From Vigna angularis (Eukaryota; Streptophyta; Magnoliopsida; Fabales; Fabaceae), in contig NC_068971.1 of assembly GCF_016808095.1 (NCBI RefSeq), positions 62,001 to 126,000 of the forward strand: DNA of 64,000 nucleotides, written 5' to 3'. Below are positions 1 through 14,100 of the stretch, piece after piece. The first letter of the stretch is position 1. Every line of letters starts with the position of its first letter. The notes under the pieces were generated by a model that saw nothing but the letters and a program-made list of their open reading frames with translations, had not been told where the DNA came from and searched no databases. Both the position numbers and the translations under genes were made by a program.

Positions 1-1808
1 TAAATGATGTGTTAGCATTAATAAGAACAAAAAAATAAATTAACAAATGTTAATTATTCTATGTTTTCATTTTGTGTCCTGCAAATTTTAATTTTTTCCA
101 TTTTTCACATAAAATATTTAATTTTCCTTATCACATCAAAGTCAACAACACAAAATTAAAGGATTATTCTTACTCAATAAATTATTAATAAAATTTGACT
201 GAGTTGTCAATTTATAAGTAAGTTTGGCCAAATGACCAAAAAATAAAAAAGTTTGGTGAAATAAATACACATACAAGTTCGATTAAATAACCAAACAACA
301 TGAGAGATTTATCGAATAATTAATCCACCTGCAAACTCAACTGAATGATTGTAAGTTCAATCAAATGGTTTGTAAACTTTGGCTAAATAATTGAAAAGAT
401 ATATGAACTTGGTCAAATGACCAATCTCACTTAAAACTTTACAAGTCGGCATAGTCTAACCAATATGATGGTTACAAGCATATTTAAGTCTAAATCAATT
501 TTTTTCACTGAAAAATTAATGTACATTCCAATCCAAATATTTCAAATGACGAAATTATTACTAAAATCTCAACAATTTTATTATATTATTTAAATATCTA
601 TTAAATGTCTTTTAATAACATATTTTTAACATATATATTCTTTATTTAAACTATATATAAATAATATAAGATTTTGATACCACATAAATAACAAAGACTC
701 TGAAATCATATAAATGACATAGACCCCGATCTCTTATAATATACATGTATTTCATCGTGAAAAAGAAACTCTAAAACTCATAATTACTTCTTTTTTTCTG
801 TCAAGTTTTTTTCTTTAAACAAGGTTTCACGTTTTTCATCCTCATAAACATTTTCTTTCGGGTTAACAAAAGAAAAATGTTATCTAGAAAAAAAGAAGCA
901 ATTTCTTGGTATTTTCCTCTTCTATGCTTACGCATGAGAAGTTGTGGTGCGCTGAATTTTCATTTGACGGAATTAAGTTACTAGTATAATACAAATGACC
1001 GGTGTTTATTTTATATAATTAAAATGTACATTAAATAAATATGTTTAAATACATAAATATATTATGTATAGATATAAAAAATTGAAATAAATACTATTTA
1101 AATATAAAAGTTGTATTTTATATCTGTGATAAATAACTATACCAAAAAATAATGTTATTTTTCACAATGTATTATAATTGTGCTTTGACTTTTCAGCTGT
1201 GATTTTCATTATTCTATTTTTTTCAATCTTAGTTTCCATGTTCTTAAGAATTCGTAATTTTAATTTAATATTTAATCTTACATAGATTTAAATGTTTTAA
1301 TTTTTAACCAATAAAATTGATTTTATAACAAATTAAGTAAATAATTTGATTTTAACATTTAATTGGATAGAAAAAAACACAAGTAAAATAAAAATTAAAG
1401 ATTTGATGAAAATTACAACTTATTTTTGAAATTGTGAAAGCTTAAACTACGGAAGAAAATAAAATTTATAAATCAGGAATTAAGAAAAATATCATTAACT
1501 TAATTTTAATCATTGATAATTTTGAAAATATTTCATTTAACTTAAACTAAATATAAAAGAAATTTATAAAAGATTAAAAAGACTTAAAAGCACTTGCGTT
1601 GAATATATAGTCGTTGTTTGAGTATAACATAAAAGGTAATATTTGAACTTTTGGCGTGCCGAACAGGTATTTGATCTAGAAAGAGGAAAAAACGCGTTGG
1701 AATAATCGGCTTATTATTTATTTATATAGATATAAATTTCCATAACATTTTTGGTGTATATTTTTATATAGTTTAATATTTACTCTTGGCACATTTTGGT
1801 AGAAGAGA
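1..1808. other. AT-rich intergenic sequence upstream of the LITAF gene
   Basis: No gene is visible here. Between about 200 and 450 there are several degenerate copies of a short word resembling TTGGCCAAATGACCAA or TTGGTCAAATGACC, which suggests an old decayed repeat. The rest is low-complexity A/T sequence. The last 100 bases must hold the promoter and leader of the downstream LITAF gene, but no clear TATA box could be assigned. Confidence 0.6.
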
Positions 1809-2648
1809 ATGGAGAAAAAGGATGAAGTGGTGGTTGGTGTGCCGGTGTACGAAAACCAATACCAGAGGGGGGTGATTCCTCCTAACGCGGTGGTCGGAGA
1901 TCCCAAGGGCATCCCCATCCACCAGACCATTTACAGAGACACTCCTGCTCCGTTCAACTGCCCTTACTGTGGTGTCACCGCTCTCACTACCGTCAGGTAT
2001 GCTATTCTCTTCTCTTCAATTTCCGATCAAATCAAATTTGTTTTCTATTATCCGATCAAATTAGAATTTCACGAAACAATTATGATCTTCTTAGTTATGC
2101 TTAGGTTGGTGTTGTCTACTCATCCAATCTCGTTTGAATATTTGTTTTTCACTTTCAGATTTTAGGTTTCAAACTAACTTCACATTGACTTCACTGCCAA
2201 ATACTCAATTTGGGATTTGTTAATTTAGGTTTCATCTTAGAACGATTGTCTTACTTCTGTTCGTTCCCAACATTCACAAATTTTTACATAAATCACTTAT
2301 TGTTCTGAAATTTTGCTGCCAAAAATAGATCGAAGCCCAGTCTGGCTGCATTTGTTGGATGCTTGATGCCGATGATGCTTGGAGTTTGCTTTCTTTGCCC
2401 CTCAATGGACTGCCTTTGGCATAAATATCACTACTGTCCTAACTGTCAAGAAAAGGTACCTACCTCTAATGAATTATCTGTCTCTGGCCTTAAAATCAAT
2501 CGATACCATTCTTCCAAATGTACGTTTGCAACTCAATATTTTTATTGGAAATGTTCATCTGTAGGTCGCTGACTTTGAGAAAGCAGATCCCTGTGCTGTC
2601 ATGGATCCACCACACTGGACTCAGGAGAGCTTTGCATTGGCTGGGTAG
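1809..2648 (+). CDS. GILP: LITAF-domain (GILP-like) membrane-associated zinc-binding protein
   Basis: Three exons, 1809-1996, 2329-2455 and 2565-2648, join in frame to a 132-residue protein. All introns are GT-AG. The LITAF domain is plain: a first CPYC knuckle at residues 51-54, a hydrophobic membrane-inserting stretch at about 68-86, and a second HYCPNC knuckle at 97-102. This CxxC, hydrophobic, (H)xCPxC order defines the family. The N-terminal tail is Pro-rich. In Arabidopsis the plant homologue (GILP) sits at the plasma membrane, binds LSD1 and restrains cell death; the same role here is inferred by homology. The length is typical of plant members (about 130 residues). The start is the first ATG of the conserved N-terminus. 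Longer open frames across the exon-intron borders simply read into introns. Confidence 0.93.
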
Positions 2649-4245
2649 GATCACAATTCTGCTTCTGCCATTTGCGCTTGCATTTTCTGCAACCTGTAAC
2701 ATAGTCATATCTTAAGAATTGGACAAATATGAATACTTGTTACTTACCGTTCTCGAATTTCATCGAAATTAGAATTATCTACTTGTACGTCTTTTGTTGC
2801 ACAGCTATAATAAACTCATGTTTTGTTAATATTATACTTCATAGAGAATTTCTGGCATCCATGATCTGCATGCTTTGTTTTCGCCTATTTAAGAAAATAT
2901 ATAGTTGAACTCAGTTGCTTGGTGATGAGGAGATTCAACCGCATGCTTATAATAAAGCTGTGGCTATGTTATGTAACAATCCAAGTGCTCATGTTCTTTT
3001 GTATACCTAAAAGCAATTTATATCTCAGCAACTACTACCCTGAAATACCAGGCTATAAAATATTCCATTTGTTCATTTAGTCCAGTTATATAGCAACAAA
3101 ATAACTAAAAATCATATAAAAAAATTTGTGTCTCCTTTTTTAAAGTCATCATTAAGAAATAATAAACGATTTTTTCTTGAAAAATGATTTGTGGGCTATG
3201 ATAGACAACTTTTATTTCACAGCCCTTTGTTTCCAATATTGTTCCAAATACATCTGTTTTGGAATTAGTATACTGAAATAACCACTACTGCTATAGGAGG
3301 TACTTCAAGTTCAAAACGTGTTTCAAATGTATGCCTAATTTCATGGAGCAGTTCGAGCATTTCCTTTTGTTATTACGGAAAGCTTAAGTTTTCAATTTCA
3401 GCCCGTTTGTCAATTAGAATAATTTGGAGATATGTAATGAAACCGTTTGTAAAATCATACATAGCCAGAGATCCCATAAATTTTCTGTTCTTAACCCACT
3501 TTGTTTTCCTTTTTTATTTTGTTTGTTGTTTTCTTAAAATATAAAAATGGTTTGGGTTCAAATCCATTTTTTTGGTTGAATATTCCTAACTCCAAGAAAA
3601 CTTCATCAAAATGGATCTTGAAACTTAAGATCTTCCACGGTAAGCTCGAGAATCAAGATCAAACAAGTAATGAAGGATTAATCTTATAATCATCCAATAA
3701 TGAGATTCAACTAATTGGATCATAAAAAGAGCAAACCAAGACACTTGTAATATACACACAATTTGAAACTATTAAAGAACATAACAATATGAATAAAAAA
3801 TTAGATAGTATAGAATAAACTATAATTTTTTTTTTTCATGATAGTTACTTTTTCCAATAGGTTTATTATGGTTCCTTTGTTGTTTTTTTCTTAAATAAAA
3901 TCTTTATGTAATGACAACGATTTTAATGAGTTTATTTGGTGGAAAAGTCCACATCAATAGTATATAAAGTCAAACTATAGTATATAACGGAATATAAATA
4001 TCACTTTATAAGTCGATTTCATAAGATTAAGTTAAATTTAATTTTTTTTTAAATGATATCAAAGTCATTAAAATTTTATCTTAATAAAGTTGGTTGGATT
4101 TCATGTTACTTATTATTGGGTTCTTCCTAGTTTCACACTCAAGATGTCTGGTTCACGACATGAAAAAGTATGTTAAAAAACTTACATCAACTAAAGATAA
4201 AATAAAATTAAATTATATAAGAATGCAAATATTTTCTTATAAGTT

Positions 4246-4381
4246 AATTTTGTATAATTGACTTAAACTTAAATTTCACTTTATTATATATATTTTATAT
4301 AAAATAATAATATAATTTTGTATGATTAACTTAAACTTAAATTTCACTTTATTATATATACTTTATATAAAGTAATAATAT
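4246..4381. repeat. 68-bp tandem duplication
   Basis: The block starting at 4246 is repeated once directly at 4314 with a period of 68 bases and only a few mismatches. Both units contain the run ACTTAAACTTAAATTTCACT. It is AT-rich and non-coding, and looks like a local slippage or unequal-exchange product. Confidence 0.85.
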
Positions 4382-4856
4382 GAGACACCAATGTGTTTTA
4401 TGTTTTGTGTATTGCTTTAGGTGTTTTGTGTTTGTTCATTTTTTATAGGTGTGATTATCTAGCAATGTTACACTAATTCTTTAATTATTATTTAACCCGT
4501 TTTAACATATATAACAAACTAATTTGAAATGTTTTTTTTACATAATAATATAATACCAAAAGTTCAATGAATGTGAAAAATGAAAATGAAAAATGAAAAA
4601 TGAAAAATAAAAAACTTTAATCTAAAAATTTAAACACACAAAGTGAAATTATTTGGGGGTATGAGAGGAATGAGAGAGATGAGTAAGGGTTTGGGGGGTT
4701 TCTTTTTTTTTTTTAGTTTTGAGAATGAAAATTATTAAAATACCCTTAACCTTAAAACTTAGAATCCATGATATATAAGGGTATTTTTGTATACTAAAAC
4801 CCGGTACACATTGCTAAATGTACCAACTGAAAAACAAACATACGCGTGTTAGCAAA

Positions 4857-4968
<112 letters not shown>

Positions 4969-5446
4969 GAATTATGATGTATCGATTAATTCCTTAATAA
5001 CTAACATATACTACCAACGTTTTTTTGGGCTCAAAGGCCCACTTATAGAGCTCTTGATATAAAATTGAATTATAAAGGAAAGTCCAGAAATCTTGTGTTA
5101 AGGCCCGTGCAAAGAGTTAATCTCTTTTATTTGTCAATAATTGAAATCCAATGTCTATGAGAGCACGTGACGATGATATTAAAATCCCTAAATTGCATAG
5201 CCATTGATAACGAACAAAAAGTCGATTTCGGAAAAATGTTGGATTGAATTTGATTTGAAGAGAGCAATGGCGGGAATTGGGGTCCATTGATGTGAACATG
5301 GCAAACATTTATGCAATCATGTCCAATAATATTAATACTTTGAGTAACGGTACAATAACACGTTTTTACATTAATTTGATTAATAGTATAATGGTAAAAT
5401 AGTTTTAAATGAGTAATTTTTTGTATTTTTTTTAACATAATAGTAT

Positions 5447-5598
5447 CAAATGAATGTAAAAAAATTATGTGTGTCAAAGTATTATTTTTCTAATACTTTT
5501 ACATCTTAAAAAACAACATTAACATCCTCCTAACCAAATGTTTACACTACATAATAGAAAAATGATACTTTGACACACAAATATTTTACATTCATTTG
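5447..5598. repeat. Inverted repeat (hairpin, MITE-like)
   Basis: The left arm, 5447-5491, and the right arm, 5556-5598, are near-perfect reverse complements. Each contains a CAAATGAATGTAAAA part, a GTGTGTCAAAGTAT part and an ATTTTTCT part. They are separated by a 64-base loop. Weaker similarity continues outside both arms. A foldback or MITE-type element is the simplest explanation; no transposase is present and no target duplication was established. Confidence 0.75.
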
Positions 5599-7032
5599 AC
5601 ATTATTCATTCTTAACTTTTTTCTTTTTTTCTGAAAAGATAAAAAAGTTCACTCATTTATGACTATTTTATCCTTGTAATGTGTGTCATCTTATAATTAA
5701 CTTACATAATATTACATAATAAGGATTTTAATTACTTTTTAGTTCAAAATTTTGTTCCCTCCCTTTCTCCTTGGTGGGGCATAATATTACAACTTTATCT
5801 TTCTAAATGTGGTGGTCAATGGTCAAAGACCATTATAATTTCTTTTACACGTGAGGTGTTGATTATACACTCAACAATAATTATGCGTATGGAAAGCTTT
5901 TATCGTTTGGCCGAAGAAAGAGAGACTAAGTAGAGAGGGCTTTTTGTTTCGTACAGTAATACTATAATAACTTTTTCCCAAGCTTATGGTTGGTGAGTGT
6001 GAGAATGAAAAGGAGTTAACATGATGTGGTCTAAGTCTGAAATCTCCAAGTCACTTCTTTTAATGAGGAGATCATTGCATTATCTGTCTAAGATCACACA
6101 AAGGAACCCTTTCATGCTTTTGTGTCCCTCCCACTATCAAAAAAGAAGATACAAAGTACAGTAACTTGAAACAGAACAAACCATGCTGTCAACCAATTCA
6201 ACCCATTGAGCCGTCCCAAGTCAAAACTATAGTGTTGGATTTGGACCCATTAACATAAAATGCATTAAAAGACGAGTATTTCATTTGCATCTATAATCTT
6301 TCTATTCACTTTCTTCATTCCTAGCTAGTGCCTTACTTTTACGTGTCCAATCACAAAGCTTACTATGATGCTTCCAGTTAACTAATTTGCCATCATGGTT
6401 GACTAATCAAAAACCAATTTAACTTTATCATCTTTGTCATTTTATTACTTACAGTTTTCAATACCATTATTAATATTCCTTGCTGCTGTGTCAGAGATAA
6501 TTTTTTCTAATAAAAGAAAACAGAACGAACAATTATTCTCCTTCTTTGAAATCACACCATCCATCATCGAATCTAAAGTATACATTTTTTTATTTTGTTT
6601 TCAAATACAAGAGGAAGAACAAAAATTTAGTTTAGTCTGTGTAATCGCCTGAAACATTCTTTGTATTGCTACTGCGATAGCCTTAAACCATATTGCTTAA
6701 ATACTGAATAATCTAATTGATATCGTACAGTTTATCTTTACCTTTAACGTAATTGTTTTAATCCTTTTCTCGTATACATGCATTCCAGAAATGCTCCTTT
6801 AAATTACAAAAATAATAATAATGAACATATCTCACTTTTAAATGCACGTAAATATTTTCCTTACTAAAAATTCAAATAGTGTTTATAGTCTTTGACCTAA
6901 CTAAATATCGAGAATAACAATTTTAATTATCATTTGAAAAAGAGTAATGATATTTACACGTAAGACTACAATGCTAGTTGAGTGTGAATAGACAAACTAA
7001 AGAGGTAGCATCTCATATCCATTTACGGGCAC

Positions 7033-7040
7033 TATAAAAT
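7033..7040 (+). promoter_or_regulatory. Possible TATA box of the LRR gene
   Basis: TATAAAAT lies about 200 bases before the start codon at 7240. That fits a leader of roughly 170 bases. It is chosen by sequence only; other A/T words are close by. Confidence 0.35.
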
Positions 7041-7239
7041 TCTCCATATATCTGTGATTCCATTCCAAAAGCATAATTGCATTAAAGAAAGAGGAAGATT
7101 TGGTCTCTATTACATGTTTTTGTTATTAGTATTATTACTATTAGGCGCACTTCGACTACAAATAGAACCATCAATTGGTGTCAGCCGGTGTGAGGGGTGA
7201 GGCTCTAAAATCTCTACCAACTTTCAGGGCTGCTACTTC

Positions 7240-8914
7240 ATGGAGAGGAGCATGAGGGTACCTTTTTACGTTCTTGCAATTTTTCTTCTCCTATCAGATC
7301 CTTTTGCTGTTATAAATGCAAACTCTGAAGGTAAACCCACCCTTTTGTATGTATGCGTTCCATATGTATCCAGCCACAAATTTTGAAGAATCTTGTCACA
7401 ATAGTATATTCTGCTTTTTTGAACTTGAAAACGAACAGGTGATGCTCTGTTCGCATTCAGAAGAGCTGTGAAAGACCCAAATAACGTTCTGCAGAGCTGG
7501 GATCCAACTTTGGTGGATCCTTGTACATGGTTCCATGTTACCTGTGATGATGATAAGAGAGTAACCCGACTGTAATTAACTCCATCTTGTCTTTTCAGTT
7601 TCTCACGTTTTTATTTGGAATGTATTATTTGTATTTTTTATTTTATTATGTATTCTTTGTAACATGTTTGTTTGATAAGTGTTGATTATTTCACTGGGTT
7701 GGGTTAAGTCTGATAATTGCGTACTCATGCAGGGACCTCGGACATGCAAAACTGTCTGGTCATTTGGTTCCAGAACTAGGGAGGCTCCAGCGCCTTCAGT
7801 TTCTGTAAGCGCCGTAGCGAAGTTTGTATTTATCTATTTTCTGAAAATGTCTGACAGACATCACTAAAGATCAAATATGAGGGTTTATTTCTCCAAAGTT
7901 CCTTTTTGAATGTGTTATGCAAAGACAGAACGTAAGATTTGGTTTGCCAATGTGCAGAGAACTATACAAGAATGATTTGAAGGGTCCAATACCAAAGGAA
8001 CTTGGAGACCTCAAGAACCTGGTTAGCTTGGGTCTCTACCAGAATAACCTCACTGGCTCCATTCCCGCCAGCCTGTCCAACCTCTCCAACATCAAATTCT
8101 TGTAAGTTAATTAAAATAAATAGCAAGTGGACCGTTCATTAAGCATAACCCTTTTATGATACAATATTACAGGCGGCTCAACAGCAACATGCTCACTGGA
8201 AGAATACCGAGGGAACTCACTAAGTTGGGAAACCTCAAGATCTTGTGAGTCTCTCTGTCCTACACTTTTCAATATCATACATCTTTTCATTCTGCTCCGT
8301 CAATTCTAATTTCTCACGTTTAAATTCGTTTTTCTTATGTTATGCAGAGACCTATCAAACAACGATCTGTGTGGTACTTTCCCTACATCCGGCTCTTTTT
8401 CAAAGTTCTCTGAACAAAGGTGAGTCCATCTAAAACTTATTAATCTGAGTACTTCACAAGGTCGACTTCGTTACTACTTGGAAAATTGATATTATTACTT
8501 GCACAAATTTTGTCACAGATTCTGTAAATAAGTTTAAGCCGCTATATCTGCAGGGTGATAACAGTAATAATAACATATGACTTGAACTCAAATCATTGGT
8601 GACAAGAAATTATATAAATACCATTAAAATAGGAACATGGCTAGCGATTATAATTTACGTTTTACTTTTCGATGCTGATCATTTGTAGAATTTAGCTATT
8701 ACTTTCATGCTTCTATATAACATTGATGACATTCCCCTGTTATGATTTCATGCTTCTCTTACCTCTAGATCCATGCTCAAGTAGTTGATTTACATGTGTA
8801 AGAGCATGAGTTAATAATAGTTTATATTCCTGCAGTTTCAAGAATAACACAAGACTTAAAGGACCAGAATTAATGGGATTCGTCAGATATGATACTGGAG
8901 AAAGCTGCAAATGA
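7240..8914 (+). CDS. Secreted LRR protein, SERK-ectodomain-like, no kinase (LRR1 type)
   Basis: Seven exons (7240-7330, 7439-7571, 7733-7804, 7958-8101, 8173-8244, 8348-8419, 8836-8914) give 220 residues, all with GT-AG introns. Inner exons are 72 or 144 bases, one or two 24-residue LRRs each, as in SERK genes. Residues 1-27 form a hydrophobic signal peptide. An LRRNT_2 cap follows at about 29-68 ([16 protein letters not shown]), then about five LRRs at 72-191 with [13 protein letters not shown] and TGRIP signatures. The chain ends at GESCK with no transmembrane helix and no kinase. This matches the short plant LRR1-type family (At5g21090-like), which is full length at about 218 residues, so this is not a truncated receptor kinase. 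It should act in the apoplast or with receptor kinases; the partner is not known from sequence. A second in-frame ATG at 7252 could also serve as the start. Confidence 0.95.
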
Positions 8915-11115
8915 AAGACTATATCTACCAAATAACGAGGAAGCCAATCTCTATCGTCCAAACAGCGCACATCAGAAATGTCTATTTTCCTTGCACTGTT
9001 CCAAATTACCAATATTATTATGCATTGCATTCGAATTAGGACATCGATAATTCTTTTCATGGTTTCCAAATCTGTACAGCTAGTACGGATGGTTTGTGAT
9101 GCCCATTTGTAATATATAGATATATATATAGATTAATTATAATGATAATGACAGAAGCAAGTTAAATTTGGGTATTTGGATTTGGCATACATGTTCTAAA
9201 CAAAATTACCCCAATGAGTCCACAACAAGAGTACCCATTTGTCTGACTTAAACCAATTCTACCAGTTCATAGAAAATGCCACGGTACCTAGCTAGTGATT
9301 AGCAATTTCTTGAGTGGTTCCACACCTGCTAGAGCATAATTGCACGATGTTCCACTTCATTTCTCCCTTTTTTATTATTGCAACGTGAACGTTTTATTAA
9401 CCAAATAATGACTCAACAACAAATGCGACATTGTTACATTACATGAATTCTATTCTCTCTTCTCGTCCACCTCCACCAGATTGCAGACAAATCAAAAGCA
9501 TGATTTATGAATGCCAATCCAGAAATGAATCGAATTCTCGGAGAATTGATTTCATATGTTCATAGAAATGTTTAGTTAAGAAAACATATGAAAGCAAATT
9601 GCACTTACTGAAAGGTACACAGCTTAATTAGACAGTTGGATTGCTCGTAAAGGCGAGGCATGATTGATTGGTTACCGTCATTGCATGAATGCATATCTCA
9701 ACAATAAAGCCGATGGGCATTTATTTCGAAATAAGAAAACAAAAAGCCCATAAGGTTGAAATAACAATGAATATGACAGACAAACGAATATATACATCTT
9801 TGCAACTAAGCAAAACTTAACCTAAGTTTTCTTGGCCCTACGCTTAATTTGCCAGGCCGTAAAGGCTAACTTCAGATGTAAGTAGAATTAGTCTGCACAA
9901 GTATCCATAGACTATACCTGGATTCATCGCATAACATTAGACAAAACATGCACACACATCCCTGAAAAACAGAAAATGAACATTAAATCATATGTAAGTT
10001 AAACTAAACTTTCTAACAGTATTGGTAGTAGGAACAAGGAACAATAATAAAGCAATATATAAATCTTACAATGGTAATATCAATTAGTTTGGAATTGAAA
10101 TTTCTCCAATGCATTATAAAAACTGGCCTATCATGTCCTAAATTATTCATCCTATCAATTATAAACACTTCCACCTATTGCACATGCTATTTTAAGGAGA
10201 AGATGAAAAAAATAGCTATGAAGTGAGTTTCTGCATGTGTGACCTCATTGTAAAGTACTTGTACATAATAAAATAGTCCATTTAAAATAGACGATGCTTG
10301 CACCAAAAATATTCTCTATCCCAACGTGCATTTCCAGTAGAGAGTATTTTGTATGAAGATTACATAGTTTATTTTGTCATATGCCAAACTATTCCAAAAG
10401 TTTAAACGGTTAGATAAAAACAAAATTTAGAACGCATCCCTTCACCCAAATGCCCTTTGGGTTTGAAGCATGGATAGTACATAGTTCCCCATGCCTTGTG
10501 ATTAAATTCGACACTTTATTAGAAGAATGGGAGTGGCTAAGAGAGATTAAGGTATTGCCGGAGGAAAAGGAGAGAATAAAAACCGAACATTATGACATTA
10601 GAATTGACTTCATATGATATGAAATATCATGTTGCAATTGCAATACATAAAGCACTAACCCTTATTTATCCTAATATTTTATCATAATCCTAATTAATTA
10701 AGTCTAAAGTGATAAACTCACATACTCCAAATTACACTAAAGATACAATAAAAAGTATTGGATATTTTTCATTCGACAATTGTACTCCACAAGGGGGAAT
10801 TGGAAATCATTTATATATTGCAAGAACTTTGAAAACAGAACTCGCTCAATAATAGGTGTCCTATACACAGGCTGTTACAAGTACGTACTAACCATCTCCA
10901 TTTTATCCCATTCCAAACCAGGAAAATGGAGACAGAGGTTTTGCCATCTATAAATAAAATTTCAACACTTTCTACGTTGTCTAAATTTCACAGTTAAAAA
11001 AAAAAGTTCAAATAAATCCAGGAAAACAAAAATAATAGAAAATAAGAAGAAAAAAAGTAAACAAAAGGCCCTGGTTTAAAAAAATACCTCCGGTCTAAAT
11101 ATCTAGACAGCAGCC
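8915..11115. other. Intergenic gap between convergent genes
   Basis: This 2.2 kb lies between the 3' ends of the plus-strand LRR gene and the minus-strand BAR-like gene, so it must contain both 3' UTRs. Apart from a short run of TA dinucleotides near 9115-9130, I see no repeat, RNA gene or coding sequence that can be supported. Confidence 0.6.
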
Positions 11116-14100
11116 TCAGCAATCTGATGATGGCTGACTACTAGATAATGCTAGTGGTATCAGAGGAGAAGCAATAGTCTCAGATATAGATGATCCATGA
11201 GAAGAATCTAGTGTTCTAGGAACATGTAATGCTGCAACTCTAGCCCCACTAGAAGGTATGGAGAAACTACGAGCCATGGCCTGAGGTGGCATTGGCAATG
11301 GAGATGCAGCACTTGATGCAGCCAAATTATTTGCAGAGGAAACCTTTTGACCTCCAGACAACAAAGGACCAGAATGTCCCACCAAACCTAAAAGCCTTGA
11401 ATTGGATGGGAAATTGGTTGGAGGCCTAGGAAGTTCATGAAGCTCACTTATTTTGGGTGAAGACACTAGAGTGGGAGAAGCAGTGGGAGATACTTTTGGA
11501 GATGATGACCGAGGCTGAGGGATTGAACTTGGCAAAAGAGGTCCAGAGAACAGTTGAACACTTTCTAACAAAACTGGTCTGGTAGGCCCAGGATTACTTG
11601 TCAATGGGCCAGAAAAGGCATATCTTTTAATCTTTTTAGGGTGAGCAGAAATGTAATCACGATTCGAGGATAAAAGATTATCTGCTAGAGGAAGAGGCAA
11701 TCTCGTGGAGGCAGTATTACTGTTACTTTCCTTGTGTACTGACGGAGCACTTCTGACAATGGAACCAGAAAATTCATCACCGCTATCTTTTTCATGTTTC
11801 TTTTGTTCTAATGGGGATGAATGCCACAAGTTCTTTGTAGGTTCACTTAAATTTGCCTGCACTTTGGAAGGTTTTGGATTATTTGAACTTGAAGAGATTG
11901 AACTCTTAGCATCAACGGGTGTGGGTAGCACATATGAACTAAACTTCCGAGATAAAGATGGGCGCATCTGTCTCAGTTTTTCAATTGCATCAGGTTTATT
12001 ATCCGCAAAAAGCGGGGCAGATTGGCTCCCTGTCCTAACCCTAAAGGAAAACAAATTCCTTTGAAGTTTGTCTAAGTTTTCCTGCAAACAGAGCAAAAGA
12101 TTCATTGTGCATGCCCTTACGTACTTCAAATTTAGAGGCTCAAAAATAAAATTGAAGATAATAGATGTCTTTTTTACCTTGGCAGTTTCGGATGTAAAAC
12201 CTCCAGGAGCTGTAACTTCCACTTGATCCAGCTGAAAAGAGGTGAACACGGATAAGCACCATGTCATCAAGATGAGTAATATAAGCTAATTGTAGTGTTT
12301 TATAAACTTTGAAAACTAAAAATATATATATTGTTCAGAACCAAAATCTTCAAAATCAGAAGTTCATTACTGAAAACTTCCATGGCATTTTCATGCATTG
12401 ATCAAAGAAGTTAAAACCCCGTAGTTTACTTGAAGAGGTTCTTGCTCAATTGTCCATCTAGCGGCATTCTAATTAAACTGTATTACTCGTGTGCATAGAG
12501 CAGTTAGTCACAATTAAATAAACAAATATGCAAAACTTTTGAGCTTAAGACCGTAAAAACAACTTTGCCCACAACATAATCTCTCTCCACGAATTTAGTC
12601 ATTCACTCATTAATTTTGATTTCACACATATACAGCATGCAGTAGGATTCAAACCCTTCAACGACCACCACATGAGTGCATAATCATTCACCTGTTCCCT
12701 TTTGCGTGTTAGTAGATGTAATTTTCCAGCCTTCACTAGACAACCATTTCTAAATAAACTCAAAACACATAGGGGAAGAAAAAAATTGAAGATCCTAGTT
12801 ACTTAAGGTAGTCACCTCCATGGAGTTTCGTGACGTAGAAACATCTCGGTCTTGTTCAGTTTGTCCATAGTCAAAACTCAGCTCACCATCATCATTGTCA
12901 TCATAACCACCACCACCATCATCTCCATCGTCACCTTCATACCCATCCTCCTCTTCAAGACCACTGAACTGGTAATCAATGTGCTGCTGTTCAGTTACAG
13001 ATTTTACATGTGGTTCTACTGTCTCAAGGGACTTGACTGCTTTCTTGAAAAAACACAACTGTTTGGGCACAAAAAGAAAGCAATGGTAATAACATAAAAA
13101 AAAAAAAAAAAAAAAAACTCCAATTCTTACAAGGAAACAGGGGAATGTGAAGAACCTGAGAAGCATGGTGACGCGTTGCCTGTGTTAGAAGACTACGCGA
13201 TTGTCCTTGCTTCAGAGATTTCAATCGGAAAACAAATAAAGTAGCCTCTTCATCATATTCATCATGAGCAGTTTGCAACTGCTGCAAAGAAAAAGTTTCC
13301 CCTTTCCCGCCTTTAGACCTGCCTCCTTCTCTGTATCTTGCTACCATATAGTCATATACGTCTCTGCATATCATATGACACAATAACAAGAAGTATATCA
13401 GTGTGACAGTCAAAGATAATACCAGATCCAAAACATCATTTCAAACCTTTTCTCATCACATTGCCGCTTCATCTCCTGGTCGAGTATTAAAACAAAAAAA
13501 AAATGATGAAAATTACAAAAAGGTCATCCATGCAGAATACAAAAATAAAGTTATTCTTAGGTTACTGCAATAAGAAAAAGTTGAATCTGAAAGTTGAACG
13601 AGAGCGATGCATGACTAGGTTTGTGTAAGTGCAATAGATAGAGATATAAAAAAGATTAGAATTAGAAACCTCAACAATTCGAAGTTCATTCAAGAGAGAC
13701 TCCGAGGGAACGGTAATTGTCTGAATTATATGAGAACGCTGGAATGGGAAAGAAAAGAGTAATGAAAAGCAGAGAAAATAAGAAGTAAAGATAAAATGGA
13801 AATAGAGAGAAGATTAGGAAGTGACGTAGTCATCTATTAGTTTGTGGAGTTTGAACTGAATTTTGCCAAGCGTGAGGAGAAGTTTTCCTGCAATAATAGA
13901 ATAGAAAAGAACAAAGGAAGGGGTTAGGAAAAAGGTGATGAAGTGCGTGCGGAAGTGGAAGAAGAAGTAAAAGAAGAGTATAGTGCCAGTTTCATCTGCG
14001 TGGTCATTTAAAGCGGTCTTCTCGAGAAGACAAGAGCCCATGTCTCGCAAGGACTCAGAGAATTCTGTAAGAAGAGAATAATAGACGATATGAAAAGCAT

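Noticed and set aside
7240..8914. A truncated SERK receptor kinase pseudogene.
   Set aside because: The exon structure is intact and the C-terminus matches the short LRR1-type family, which naturally lacks transmembrane and kinase parts.
11705..12064. A plus-strand 119-codon frame opposite the BAR-like gene.
   Set aside because: It is the complement of a Ser-rich coding exon, a typical shadow frame.
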